The translations under genes and the position numbers were made by a program. Positions 33,901 through 48,900 of a DNA stretch of 64,000 nucleotides are shown here, one piece after another (position 1 is the stretch's first letter; the number at the start of each line of letters is the position of its first letter). The notes beneath the pieces were generated by a model, which worked only from the letters and a program-made list of their open reading frames with translations, was not told the origin of the DNA and did not search any database. Origin of the DNA: Plantago major (lineage: Eukaryota; Streptophyta; Magnoliopsida; Lamiales; Plantaginaceae); contig CM048842.1 of the NCBI GenBank assembly GCA_026545765.1, forward strand, positions 40,495,431 through 40,559,430, given 5' to 3'.

Positions 33901-36900
33901 CCTTGTTCTAATATAGTACTATTTGAAATTCCATCTTCTTTTAAACAAGAAGATTTTAAAAAGATACTCCATATTCCATAACATATGAAATTGGATTCAA
34001 TTCAATAAAAAAATTACTTCGACACCCTTTGCCAAATAATAAGCATTACATTACACCGTAATGCACCAATAATACATAGTCGATAAAATAATTTCCACAC
34101 CCCATCTTAATATGGTGAACACCAATGGCTAAATGAATTGCAAATGTGGCACCGGTTTAAACAGGGTTAACTGATTCGCCTATACCATAGGCGAATCACA
34201 AATTGGAGCATGCTCTCTGATTCGCTGTATATAGCGAATCGGAGAACGTAGCCGTAGAGGATCAAAGACAATTTTCAAGCGTTCCGATTTGCCTGGATTC
34301 TCATTTCGATTCTCTGAATACAGAGAATCAGAAAAATTAAGGTAAATTGACAAAAGTGGCCGTATGGATCGGTGCCGGTATCTTTAGTAGAGAATCACAT
34401 TCCAAAAATGAACTAATTACACTCGAAAACTTAACAAATCACATTCCAAAAATTAAAGGTTCGTTGATTTGTACAAATCTATTCTCCAAGAGATGGAGAA
34501 TTGTGAACTGCTGTTCATGCTCCCCGAACCAGGTAACCCTGGTTTTAACTCCATTTTGGAATTCAGATGGAACTGGACACAGCATAAATGTTTTTGCATC
34601 TTTCAAAAAGGGGCTTTGTTTTTAGTTTTTACACAATGCATCACTTACCATCAAGCTCCCATTACATCCATATACAACAAAACTACTTGAAAATATTCTG
34701 TATATGCAAGAAAACGATTGGCTTGTTGAAAGCATGTTTGTATGTCGGGGTCTCGGGGAAGATTGCATTTCTATTCCAATAAATCCACCAACAACTGCTA
34801 GCCTGTTGGTCATAATATTACTTTTATACGCCTGATATATTTCCAACTTTAAAGATACACCCCTCAACTTCGAAGTTTATTGATGATCAAAATCTTACAT
34901 TGACACCCCCCTAGACAGTTTTGGAATGACAAGTGTCATTACTGACATCATTATGACATATCTATGACGTCATGAGGGGCAGTTTTGGTGTAACCCTCCA
35001 AATTATGACGACGTCTTTAATGGTAGAAGTGGTTTTCTAGATTTTACTAAAGACGGTGTGCAAATGTAATATTCTAACTTAGAGTGGGTACAAGAGTTTG
35101 ATTGTGCAACTGGGGTTGTCTCTGTTAATTTTCAAAAAATAATATTCTTGCATATGTTTTAATAATCTCCTCTTTGTGCTCTGATTGGGTGCTAAATGCA
35201 GGCTTTATGGCTTTTATTTCTCCTGTTCTGTAGCTGGATGGCATTTGTCATATTTGAAGATACCGAACAGGGAAAGACTATATTCACTTCATATGGGGTG
35301 ACACTATACCAGATGTTTGTTCTATTTACCACTTCCAACAACCCCGATGTCTGGATTCCTGCATACAAGTGAGTTCATACAACATTCAAACTATGAATGC
35401 TACTTACTATCTTTTTGTGATTTTCTTTCATTACATATGTTTGTACTGAGTATCATTCACAAGTGGAAGAACTACTTCACTGCCATGCAAAATGAATAGT
35501 TGGTTTTTTTATAACGTTATTGAAGTTGTTTATGTTCATTCCCATAATATTCCCTTTTGTCTGCATTTTCGTAATGTTTATCATCCTCTTTTGGACATTC
35601 TAATTTCTATGTCAACTGAGAAAAAGGATTTATGGAAACTTTTGTAGATGCAATCCAGTTGATATTCTAGGGGCAGTAATTGACTACTCTTATCTCACTT
35701 CATGAGTCAATCCCAACGTCTGAACTGCATTTATCTATTAATGTGGCATCACTTCAGCTCTTGACCAGCCAATTATTACAATCTTGCATTTCTCCTTTTT
35801 TGCATTACTTTCGTTTTCCTTATAATTTGGTTTGAATGCATGGTGTATCTTGTTTGCAGGACTTCACGTTGGTCTTCCCTATTCTTCGTCCTCTATGTGT
35901 TGTTGGGTGTATACTTCGTCACCAATCTGATTCTTGCCGTTGTATATGATAGCTTTAAGAGTGAGGTATCCTTTCTTTAAATTGAGTGTTTATTGACACC
36001 AATAATGGTACATGTAAAACTTATTTGGGGAATTATAAGCATATGTTGAACAAATAAAATACAAGTAGGCATTTTTCTGTTATAAATCTCATGGGTGGGG
36101 GGGGGGGGGGATATAAGCATTATGTACAAGAAGTTTCACACTGATTTAATACAACAAATAAATATAATGTCATCTATTAACCAAGGTAGAATTTTGCTTA
36201 CTGCAACTGTATAGTAAGAGTACTGTGCATCTCTTACAGGAGGGATAGAGGCTTTATGTCCTAGAGTAAGATGCAGAAGCATGTTTGGGAGTATTGTTGC
36301 CTTGCTCTACATATTTTCTTGTTCATGATATGAATTTCCTGACCTGTAATATTTGGAGCATGACATGTACTTAATCCTACTCTTTTTCTTAGCTTGTCAA
36401 ACAAGTGGCTGAGAAGGATCGGACAAGAACGAGGGTACTGAAGAAAGCATTTACCCTGATAGATACTCATGTGAGTATGATTCTCATGCTATGCTCCAAT
36501 CTATTGGCTTTCACATATTCTGGTTCTGTTCTTTCCTATCTTTTTTACGGGAGGTGCATTCTATCTGTTACTGTACTTGGTAAAGAGTTTGAGGGTCATT
36601 TTGCTTCTTTCTTTCTGTTTATAGACATGATTTTTTTCAAAACTGGGTTGTGTACCAAGTCCATGCTCCATATTTTGTGTATATCGGTGACTCAGAACCT
36701 ATACTTTGACAGGTCCTCGAAATACTAGCCTAATGTAACAGGTCATGGGGTCCAACTAGTCTGCCCAGGATGCATTAATGAGTATAATATTAGATTAAGA
36801 CTTTACTACTACTCGGTAGAACTAATATTTTCACTAATCCAAACGTCGGACAAGTTTAAATTTCAACTCCAAGTGATTAAAAAATAAGATAATGTTTATT

Positions 36901-39900
36901 TTCTGGATCTCATATAATAAGATGATATTTTTTTCTAAAACCCCTGTAAGTAATAGTGTCCATAAATAGATATAAATTGTTGATTATCAAAAAGTTCCAA
37001 AGAAGTTATCCACTTAAAATTCCTATGACAATCTCGGGAAAAAAAGTTGAATCTAGTGTCACTTAGTTTCTCTAGAATTTCGAATATAGTTGATAAAGGG
37101 TTAGATTTCCCCATATGCTTTCAGAGTTATGGTGTTATGTACCTTCTTGTAAAACCTATCATAACCCCCATGAACTGTCTACAAGTTCAATTAAATGAAC
37201 AAAAAGTTGGGCCCATTTGAAAGGGCAGTTAAATAGAGGGAAGTTTACAGGTACACCCTGAGTTTCGTGCAATAACGTCATATACCCATATGCAGTTAAA
37301 ATGTTACATTCACACCTGCTGCCGTTAGTCAAATATTATAAACCACCCCTATGCCATCAAAATGTGGTGACATCATCAAAATCTTGAGGGAACACCAAAA
37401 ATACCCCTAATTACGTCATTAATATGTAACGCTGACGTAATTTATGACACGTGTTCTGCCAAAACTGCCAAAAAAGGGTGTAAATGTAAAATTTTGATAA
37501 TTTGAAAATGAAGGGGGTGTATATGTAAAGTTGGTAAATAAAGTATGGGGTTTAAAAATAAGAATTTGATTTTGCAATCTTCCCTTATTTATTAATGTCT
37601 TCTCCCCTCCGTACTCCGTAGTGTATCAAAATGCCATCTTCAAGTAAAAATAGGAGTTTTGGAGGTTATCATAGATTGAACCATGCTCGATGCCTTCAAT
37701 ACAACAATGCTTGCGTTGCACTTGGGGGTATGCATGTATAAAAACTGGGAATGCATTTCAGAATGGATAAGCTATGTAATATATGCCTTTACTGTTCAAA
37801 CGAATCCATACATCTACCATGGATTTTAGGGGGTGTAAAAGTAAAAAAATAACCAACTTGGTCTGGTGTATCATTGGTATATCGTATTTTAGAGTTTTAT
37901 TTTTATTGAAAATATTCAGAAATTTTTTTTCACCCAGAAGTGCATTTTTTTTTACCTTTAGATACTAACTTAACATTGACGGAGCTGACTTAACGGTAGG
38001 AGGTGTAATTAACTATGCGTGGATATATGTGGTTAATTCATCAAAGTCAAACTGGGGGTGTATTTATAAATTTTCCTTAAATATAAACCTGTAACCTTGC
38101 ATAGGAATAGTGTGCTTTCTTGGAGCATAACGCACCATAGAGTAAGGCACGTGCTATAGTGTGATGTCCTAGCTCATTCTATTGATTCTTATGTTTTTTA
38201 TTGTATTTTTCTTGCATATTTAACTTTGGAGGCTAAGAATGCTATGTTTATAAGCTCTTCTATACTTGTGCCTTGGATTCCATCAAATTTTAACACTGTA
38301 TTTGGCAGAACCATGGTTACCTTGACAAAGATCAGTGCATCCGCCTTTTTGAAGAACTGAACAACTACAGGTAGGCTTGGTTTGTACAATGATCAATTCA
38401 ATAGATCCTGTTACCTACTTCATAGGCGCTATTAATAATACCTGGTTTCCTATACGTATGGATCGAGAACAGTTTCTGATGCAGTGACTTTAAAAAAAGG
38501 AAAATGATAAAAAAAAAAAAAAAAAAAACCCAGCTAGCTGAGATAAGCAAGTGCCATGTAAATGCCTTACGGTTTGGTATAATTGGAAACTTAGCACTCT
38601 GAGCCCCAAGGTTGTAAATTTAATTCTAGTGCCTATAAAACATTGTCGGGTCATGTTAAGTATCTAGTTCAATAACATTTCTACCGTATTAGGAATCATA
38701 AGTTCATTGAAGTACTATCCTGTTATCATCCAACTTTTAGGGATCTGTTTAAGTGATTTAATTTTGACAAATATTTTGGTCTCGTCTAATTTCCGCAGTT
38801 AGGATTTAGTTCTGGAAAAAACTTAAGAATAGGACCATTTCAATTAAGAATTTGTACTGGAACCCTTTCCTGTGGCAGGATTGGGATTTGTGTGTTTGTT
38901 TTCATCAACATGATAATGAAGTAGCTTTTGCTACACCAAAAATATTTTATCCTCTCAGCTATATCATTCAATTGGTCCGACTTCATATGTCCTCTGCTAT
39001 ATCCATTGGCCAGACTGGTCCTCGCCTTTTTTCAGGGGTTTTAATTCAAAATTCGTGGAAAGTGCCAAGAAACAAGGAAGAACCTCAAACTTACATGAAA
39101 AAGCGACCTAGTTTTGAGCTCATCAAGCTCACTACCCTCTCTGGCTGCTTTTGTTTCGGGCCTTGGGAGACGGTCCATTTTCTTCTTTTCTCTGAGGCTT
39201 CGTTTGTCCTGTCCAGTATGTGCCTCTTGGTAGGAGACTTTCCTATATTTTGAAATTCAGAGTTCTTGGGTATTGTTTGGCTGCATGTTCTAGATGAATG
39301 TCAGATTCGCCCTTGTATGTGGAATACTGGAATTCATCTCAATTGCTGTCCCATCTCCTGGCATATCAATTTGACCCCACTGCTGGTTGTTTTGTAGTTT
39401 GGCTAGTCCAATATGTCAAGGATGCTTGTTGTGCCCTTAGTATCCTATAGTGTGGAGCTAACTGGTTCAAAGTCTAATAGCTTTGCACACTATTGAATGA
39501 CGTACTAACAGTCTGACCACCACAATTTGCCACACCCTTGATTTCTTGTAGTTTGGCTAGTTCAACATGTCAAGATCTATGTGAGCTCTTCGCATCTCAG
39601 AGTTTGGAACTAACTGATTCAAAGTCTAACAACTTGCATGCTGTTAAATTGCATTCAGCCTCGGAATGGAGGAGTTCGAGACATCGAGTGTGCCATCTCA
39701 TTATGAGTGCTTGCATCGGTGGGGGGTTTTGTTTGTGCTTATTGCAGAAGTCATTTCTTATAAGGGCGTCAAAGTGCAAACTGTTTTAGGGTTCTAATTC
39801 CCCCAAGAACATTCGGCATTGCCATTGTCGTGAACACCACCACCCTCATTGCAAGCTCCAAATGTTAGTGCCACCTTTGATGACATCCTAGCTCATGATA

Positions 39901-42900
39901 ATATTTGTGGTGTAGGGAGAATTGCATTTTTGGTCCCCTAACTCTGACGTCCCTTACGATTACGGTCCCCTGATTTCAAAACTTGCAGTTAAGGTCCCCG
40001 TATTTGCTCCAAATACAAATACGTGTGTTTTTTGCTGATATGGAGTTTGATGTGTCGAAGTGGATGATGACAAATTCGTGTTAGGACGTTCTAAGTTCGC
40101 CGGGACGAATTAGGAAATTGTTTACTTATAAAATAATTTTTTAATTCATAATAAATTATACAAAATTAATAATAAACCTCAAAATAATTAAATTTAAAAG
40201 AAAAATAGAAAACCCCCATTGCCGGAGCTCGAGCATTTGAAAGCTTCGGTTCGGAGCTGTAATTACAGCTCCAGTGAGCTGTCATTTGCAGCTCACCGGA
40301 GCTGAAGTTGCAGCTCTGATGGAACTTGATTGGAACTCCATCGTAGCTGTACAGCTCCGGTGAGCTGTAATTTACAGCTCACAGGAGCTGCAATTGCAGC
40401 TCCATTGGAGTTGTTTTAAAAGCTCCGATGGAGCTGTACAAGAAAAAAGATAGGGGAGGAGGGGGGGTTTGTCTATTTTCGGTGGTGGTGTGGTGGGGAA
40501 GAAGGTGGTTGGAGGTGGTGGTGTGGTGGGGAAGGAGGGTAGGAGTTTTAATAAGTACAAATTTTGTGGTACTTTATATAATTTTCCCAATAAATATTTC
40601 AAATTATAAATATTAATTATATTTATTTTCCTATTAAATAATTTAAATTATAAATATTAATTGTATTTATTTTCCCCAATAAACATTTTAAGTTCAATTT
40701 AATGGAAATAGTTTTGATGAAATTAATTAGTTCACATATGAAATGAACTAATTTGTAAAATTTAATGTAAAAACAACAAAATTACATTTGAGATGAACTA
40801 ATTAATATGTAGCAAAATTCAATAAACTATATTTTTTTAATTTTTAATTAATTTTTCAATTGATAGGTAAAAAGTAAAAAACGTGTTTTGCCTTGCCAAA
40901 ACCGTGTTATATTAATTATTTACGGTGATTTGGCATGATGTGGCGATAATTTGGCATTAATTAGCAACATACGGCACTTAGGGGACCAAATACGCAAAAA
41001 TACGGCCAGAATACGAGTGATTAGGCAAAAATGGGGACTAAATGTGCAGAACCTAATTTTAGGGGACCAAAATCGAAAGGGACTGTATACTATGTTGTGG
41101 CTAACTGTTCTCAATTTAGACTTTGTGAGGATGTCTTTGAACATAGACTGAATGTCTATTCAAAACAGATTTTTTGTCCCTGTTAGCATGGTGTCCTATT
41201 ATCTCATGCAACCGGTTCTACTTTCATAACCAATAGGGTGGTTTTAATCTGTACTTTCTCTATAGTTAGCTCCGAATGTATTTTAATTCCTCTGTACTAA
41301 CTTTCTCTCTCGTATATCATGAATATGCCTATATTTTGTGCACATTTATCTTATCGGTGTTGAAACATTCCCTATTTCCAAATGCATGAAGGACGTTGCC
41401 AAAAATATCGCGAGAGGATTTTGAGTTGATATTTGCTGAGCTTGATGACAGCCATGATGTCAAGGTAATCTTTTACCTGTATCTTTTCCCATCTTGGTAG
41501 AGATTTGAATTGTTTCCATGAATTACTGATAGGCCCTTGTTATTTATGAAATACGGATTTCACGTATATGTTTTTTCTGATTTATCATTTACAGGAGCAT
41601 AACACCTCAATTTTCTTAAATTACAAGAAATAGCTTATAGAAATTTGCTACATGTCCTGGGGTATACTTGTAGTCGAGATTGAGTGGAAGTTAAGTCATC
41701 GATTCATGTTATGGATTTAGATTTAAATATATGATTTATGGTAGTATCGTCATATACCTCTTAATCAGATGCTCTTATTTAATTGTGTGAGAGCGATTTG
41801 ATAATGAAAATATGTGAGGCATGTTTATGTTGATTTTCTAAAATTCTACTCCCTCCGCCCCGCTAAAAAATGTAACTATTCCTTTTTGGGACGTCCCACT
41901 AATTTAGGCCACTTTCTAAAATAGTAAAAAAGTAAACCCCCCACTGTCTTATAGTTTTTTCATTCTTTATCATTTATCTCTCCACCAACAAACAATAAAC
42001 TATTGGCCGTCTTAAAAACAACGCCAAAAAGATTGTGGCCTATTTTAATGGGACGGAGGGAGTTTTTTTTTTTTTTTTTTAAATCTTGCAAAAGTCATGT
42101 TGATCCTCGGCATGATGAAATCATATCCTGCCGGTTATATGTCTCCATACGGTGCACCTCTATCTGCTGCTTTGGAGGCAGTTCGTTACAGTTCTTCCAA
42201 CAAAAGGCTTCAAAAATAACTAGCCCAGAAAGCAAAAGAAGATTTAACAACCAGTACTGGTGAGTAATAAGTAGCTGGGGGCTCACTAGTGATTCATTGA
42301 ATATTTCTGGACTTCCGTCATTTCATTTAATGAAAACACAAATATTATCTACCACTCACTATGCTGCTTATGCTGGACTAACGACGTTATTTATACACTT
42401 CCATTTTATTCTATTCCACCTTAGTGTTTGGCACACCCACCCAATTTATACTGATAAGTAATATGATATTTTTCCTATTATTTAGGAAAAACAAGTCTTT
42501 CACAAAGACTTGCTCATTGAAATCATGAAGAACAATAAAAGACACATAATTTAAAAAAAAAGAAGACATAAAACCCTTGAGATTGGATCATTAGAATAAG
42601 GTCCCTTGCTATAGCATTGAAACCACAAAAAGAGTATCTGGAAATTAGAATCCTTACTCAACTCATAACAATGGTCATTGAACTATCTTTTGTTTACTCA
42701 CCCTCCAAAGAAACTGAACATCACGCTGTCGGATTAAATTCCATGGCATTTCGACATACCTGGGTCATGTACATGATTTGCGGATTGCCTGGAACAAGGA
42801 CGCGGTACACGGTACGCGATTCACTCCCCATGGAGATTCAAATTCTACAGCGAATCCAATAGCTCCGAGTCCCTAATTTTCAGAACGTGACTCGCTATAT

Positions 42901-45900
42901 AAGCACAAAACACTCCCACCCCCCACCATTGCAACTATTCATGATTTAATGACATAATCTCCTCCCTGTGAGGGTGAATGCAGTTGTACAATATACAGTG
43001 TTTGTACATTTGCTTTCGTTCTTTATCTTAATATACAAAATGTATCATTTTTATTCAACAGCCGTACAAGATCCACTCCTAAACCTAAAAATCTACCCTT
43101 ACGTAGTCATCTCGTCCTTTTCATTCACCAATCGGCTTCCCTTCTCTGATTCATCTGATTTAGAGAACCCACACACGATCTGAGCAAATCCGGTGCGCAA
43201 ATGAACCGTGATCCAAAACGTGCATCCGGGAATGCTATTGCAGGGGTGTAAGTGAATCACGTGACCCTACACCTTCTAACCAATGCCGCAACTCATAAAT
43301 TTCCTTGCATAAATCCATATAGAAATCTACCACTCTCTCCTCAATACTTCTGAAGATAATATTTTATAGAATCAAGTTTTTTATTTATCCAAGTATGTGG
43401 TTGCACTTTTGTCAATAGTGTATCTGTAAATTCCTGGTGTTATTCTAACTTCATTTCTAAACTCATAATTGATTTCAAAAAATTCTGAAGTGTTTGTGGA
43501 GTTCAAGCTTTTCATCTGGACTAATTGATTAGGCGGTGGTCTATTTCCAAAATGTTTGTGTTTTTTTTAGTCCTCCATAAAAATTGAGTTGATAAATTTT
43601 ATGATGACATCTCTGTCTGTATTTCCAGATAAATTTGGATGAATTTGCGGATCTTTCGCATGCTATTGGGCTGAGATTTCAAAAAGAGGATATAGTAAGT
43701 CCCTTTCTGATAAATGAACATTCGTCGACCTGTATCCTGCTCACTGTCCTTGTATTTGCAGGAACCTATTTTTGAAAACTGCTGCCACGGGTTCTACCAT
43801 TCACCTGCTTCTGAGTCGCTAAAAACTTTCGTTCGAGGCTCCAAATTTGGTTATGTTGTAATGTTCATTCTGTTCATGAACTTTGTCACTGTCGTAATTG
43901 AGACAACGGTATGGCTGTTAATCAAATTGATCTATAATGTTACTTTGCTCATGATAGTATGTTCAGGGTTGGTCTTTTCATGCATTCATGGGCTTCGATA
44001 CATATTAATGCATATTGCTATCCTTGATGTATTCTAGGAAGAAGTATGTTAGATGCTTTTCAGATTCGGTATGTTTGTCCCCTTCTGAACCTGTAGAGTT
44101 CGGTAACATTATTTTACGAAAGAAGTTTGGTGCTCGTACTGATCCAAAGATGCACAAATGGGTCTTTATATTTGGCTATGCAAAAATTAAAGTTATGTAG
44201 ATATCCAATGAGATGGCTTTATGTTTGGATTTGTTTGGCATGCCATGACGAAAATATTCAACTTTAATGTCCATCTGGCTGATCAAAGTTGACTCACGGA
44301 TATGAATAAAATAGATTCCTAAAATGGTTTTTACAATTACAAGAAACGTTCTCTTATTGCCAAAGAATAGGTTATAAAAACGAGACTTGTCTTGTTAGAG
44401 AACTGTTTTCATATCTGGAATTCTGTGTCAGCTTTTAGACAACACAATTTTTTGATGTTTCTATGGTATTATGCACAATAATATTTTACAATAAAAGAAA
44501 AAGTATTCTTTTGCTGAAATCTCATGAACCAGTCATTCAACCATATCATTATAGTACTCAGTTGTGCATATGCTGAAAATTTTGGTGTCTACTGCAATGC
44601 AGCTTGATATAGAGAATAATTCTGGTCAAAATGCGTGGCAGAAGCTGGAATTTATATTTGGTAACTACTAACTACTACTTGAATTTCAATCGTCTCATTA
44701 TCATCAGTTTACATACTCCAAATTTTATTACGATATTGATGTCTATTGTCCAGTTTGATTATTCATCTTTCACCTCTAGCTTCATGCTCGAGCTACTGTC
44801 AAAGCCCATATGTGGTTGATAAGTAATTGTGAGACCTCCAGTAATACTGTTATTATTTAATTGGTATCTTTCGGCTACCGAAAAGACTGTGGCCTTAGAA
44901 TTTAGTGATGCTCTGTGGATTCAAAGAGACAGGTATAATATAGTGGACGGTCCCTGCAAAAATAACGTGGAGAAACTGACTGAGTTCATTGCGATCTTCC
45001 TACATGGCCGCCGTAAACTGAAAATTCCTAGACACTGAAAAATTTCTGACTTTCATTCGTCTACAAGCTCAAGCTTGTAGAGGTTAGGAATTAGTTAAAT
45101 TTGTGTTGTATCCCCAACACTTCCTTCCCCTTGTGTGTCTGAGCTCAACCTGTTTTCCGTAAATCCCATCCAGTGGACAGCTTAATATGGATGGAGTTCG
45201 ACTTGGTAGTTTTGAACCCTTCTTGGTGCTAGCCAAGCCTTCAAAGGCTCTGAAGTTGTAGATAGGTTAGGTTCTATATTAGTTATAATGTTGGAATGCC
45301 CCTTCTAAATGAATTATTGCAGATAGCATTTTTTTCAATGGGAATAAATTAGTTTCAAACAAATTATTATTATGATATACTCAATAATTCCAGGCTTAGT
45401 GTAATATATGAAGTTTCTAGAACATAATATGCTTCTTATATAGTATATTAGCTGTGTTTTTTAATAATAAATAGACGACAGTCATCCCACAGGTGAACAA
45501 GAAAACAGAGAACCTGGCAATGTTGTAAATGCATGGAAGTTAGGTTTTTCTAAATTATGGTCTGTGTTCTGATTTTGCAACTTTTGTAACTTGACAGAAC
45601 TTCCTAAAATCTCTGGAATGTCTAATTCTTATAACTTGTCTTTTCTAGAGGTTGGTATGTGGTACCACCGTTTGTTTTTTCCTGTACTTCATGTCTTTCT
45701 TGGGTCTGTCTCAACTTCATTATATATCTGTGCTAGTTTATAATCAAGGTGCTAGTGAGCTGTCTGCAGAAACATTGAAATTAGCTGCGTCCATGGATTT
45801 GTAGAGGATAACTTGTCTATCTGACACACACACATATTATATTCAATTTTCTTGTGAGGTTAAATAATTGACACCTCTTTCCACAGGATGGCTCTATGTT

Positions 45901-48900
45901 CTGGAGATGGCACTAAAAGTGTATTCTTTTGGATTTGTTAACTACTGGAGGGATGGCCAGAATCGCTTTGACTTTGTGATCACATGGGTGATAGGTAAGC
46001 TTCTACACGAAAGTTAATATATCCGAATCTGAAATTTTTGAATATGAAATAATGGAGAGAAAGGAGGAAATGGGGTGACCTTAGTTTGGTACTTATGTAG
46101 CGCTTACCCAATAGTTCCAATGTGTGCATCAATGTTCAGAGCTAAAAACATACTGGACATTTACCATGTCAGTGATCTACTATGAAACACTGCTTATCAT
46201 ATCCATCTCAAATTGTGATTGAATTAATAAATATGCCGTTTCTTGAAGTGTCATTTGTCACATTACATGTGAAGCTCATCATAATGTTTTGTTTCTTAAA
46301 TAGATTCTAAATTTTGTGAAGTTTGAATGCTAAAGCTTTCAGTTTATGTCCGATCAGGCCGATGGGAAATAAATTAGTTTTGTCAACATATTGAGTATTA
46401 GCTTTCTAAGAAATTTGTTGGCCAGAGTTAAAGTTCAAGGATTCTATCTCCTGGACGTGGTTCTTGTGGTTCAATGCTGCAGCGAGGAACCCTTTTCCAA
46501 ATTTATTGGATTCTATGTCATTTCTATCTAATTTGTAATTTTATTACTTGTGTTTTTTGTTTTAGTGATATTTGAGATTACCTATTAAAAGAAGTATTTA
46601 AGTTAATTTCAACTTTCGTCGCTTGTGCTGCGATGTTTGAGACTTGGTACATCTAATACTGTTCATCCATAGGGTTCACTTTGTACAGGGAGTTTTAATA
46701 CTTGAGAAAGAGGCCAAAATAATGGGAAAGACTTTTGATGAGATACTAAAAATAAGCAAGAAACTGGTAGAGGATATGTTTAATAAGTTATTATACGAGT
46801 ATATATCAGCAAATACTTTTACAATGTCCAAATTGTGCCTACATAATACTACCTCTGTTCCATTAAAAACTTCCAACTTTCCCTTTTTGTGTTCTTGTTG
46901 GAAACTTCCTAATCCATAAAAAGAAAGTTTTTATCCAACTAATGAATTCTTTATTATTTCTATTTCCTACTTTATCATCAATTTATTCACTATCTTTCTT
47001 ATTTTATTACCCACTTGCAACGTTATCAATATAATACTACTCACAAACTAATATTTTATTAATTTTTAAAAAATCCAAGATAAAGCAACTCCTTAGGAAG
47101 TTACTAGTTGCTCCCAGGGAGTAGCTATCAGCCCTATCTAAAAATAGAGTCATGATAAATCACCTATTATACACTTGCGTTTATCACATATTGCTACCAA
47201 CCCTATCCCTTGTACCAGGCACCTCTTATTGTATCTGGTAAGGGTTCTCCTTATTGGTACCAGACACCACATACCTATGTCCATGCATATTTCAATATGG
47301 GAGTGGGAGGCTTCATAATATTGGTTTGTTTTTGCTTGGTGCTCAGAGCTAAAATGGTATAACTTGGACCTAGTGGCTATCAACTCTATAGTATATTTAT
47401 TGAACCAGAAACTTAATACTCCCTCCGTCCCGATTTCAACTTCTTGCAGTCCATTTTGGGACGTCCCAATTTCAACTTCTCATCCCTTAAATGGAAATTC
47501 TCTCCCCTACTATATTCACCATCTCTTATACTTCATCCGCTCTCTTTCCTACTTTATATCACCATCTATCCTACTTTATTCAATCTTCTCTTAGAACTTG
47601 TGCCTGGGCCCGCGGGAAGTTGAACCTGGGACGGAGGGAGTATAATATATATTACATCCGTAATTCCGTATTCCTGTTTCAATTCATTTAGCAAGAGGCT
47701 ATTTGGCTCTGTCTGTAAGAACTTGGCGTTTAAATGCTTAATGTGTTATTTAGATATTAAAGTGAACTTGTCATGGACCCTGCAATTCCAACTTTGCAGT
47801 TGGAATTTTCTCTTTATTTTAAGCTGCCCAAATATTTTTTGTGCCTTAATAAGCTGCAGCATTTTTTCATTTTTTGTCAATTTCAAACCATTGTTGGGAA
47901 CATTGCTTTGTGTTTTTGCAGTTATTGGAGAAACAGTGACTTTTATATCCCCTGGCTCGACTTTCCTTTCTAATGGAGAATGGTGAAAACTTTTTACCTG
48001 TATCTTTTTTCTTTTTCTTTCATCTGTGCTTTCTGTGATATTCTTTTATCCTCTTTCACAGCTCTAAGCAATTGTCTGATTTTTACCCATATCTTGCATT
48101 TGGTCCTCAAACCTGTTTCACGGAACTGCATCTAGCAACATGCAGTTCCATGTTCAGCCCAGTTCAGTAATTGGACCAAGTTATAAGATGTCCCTGGGGC
48201 TGCTTCAGTTAATCTAGTGTGTCCATAGAAATATATATGATAATGGTGTATAGAGGACTGTGATAAGCTAAAGGTACATATGTGTCTGTATTAGATTTAT
48301 TACTTGTACTAGATTAGAAAAAGGAAGCAGCTTTATAGCCCAAGCACACTTAGCTTCTCTGTTTTTTCAACAAGGAGCTGCTCTTGCAGCTGGCTTAAAT
48401 GTTTAACTGAGAATTGTGTCCGATCTGCATTCGCATTTCCTTTCAAATGTTTGCGTGCATCAATTGAATGAGCTTCATGCAGCTGACACACAGGTCTCAT
48501 GCAATAATTCAAATTAATTATTGCGTTTGTTGTTTGTTCAAGTTTGTTTTGTCATTTACCATGGGGCTCCATACTTACATATTTATATTTGTAATTGGTC
48601 TATTCAGGCTTTTTAATGAAGTCATTTTTCATTTACAGGATTCGGTATCTTCTGATAGCAAGAATGCTACGACTAATTAGGCTCTTGATGCATATCCAAC
48701 AATACCGTGCCTTTGTTGCGACATTTTTGACCCTGATACCAAGTCTAATGCCATATCTGGGGACCATATTTTGTATCTTGTGTATTTATTGCTCCATTGG
48801 TGTACAGGTATATTAATTGCATACTTGTCCCTTGTACCAACTCACATGCATTCCATGCTATTGTATATGTTGTTCACGAATTGATAAAAACCTACATGAC

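Noticed and set aside
38852..39253. 133-codon frame in TPC1 intron 10
   Set aside because: No recognisable domain, lies within an intron of a gene on the same strand, and has unremarkable composition.
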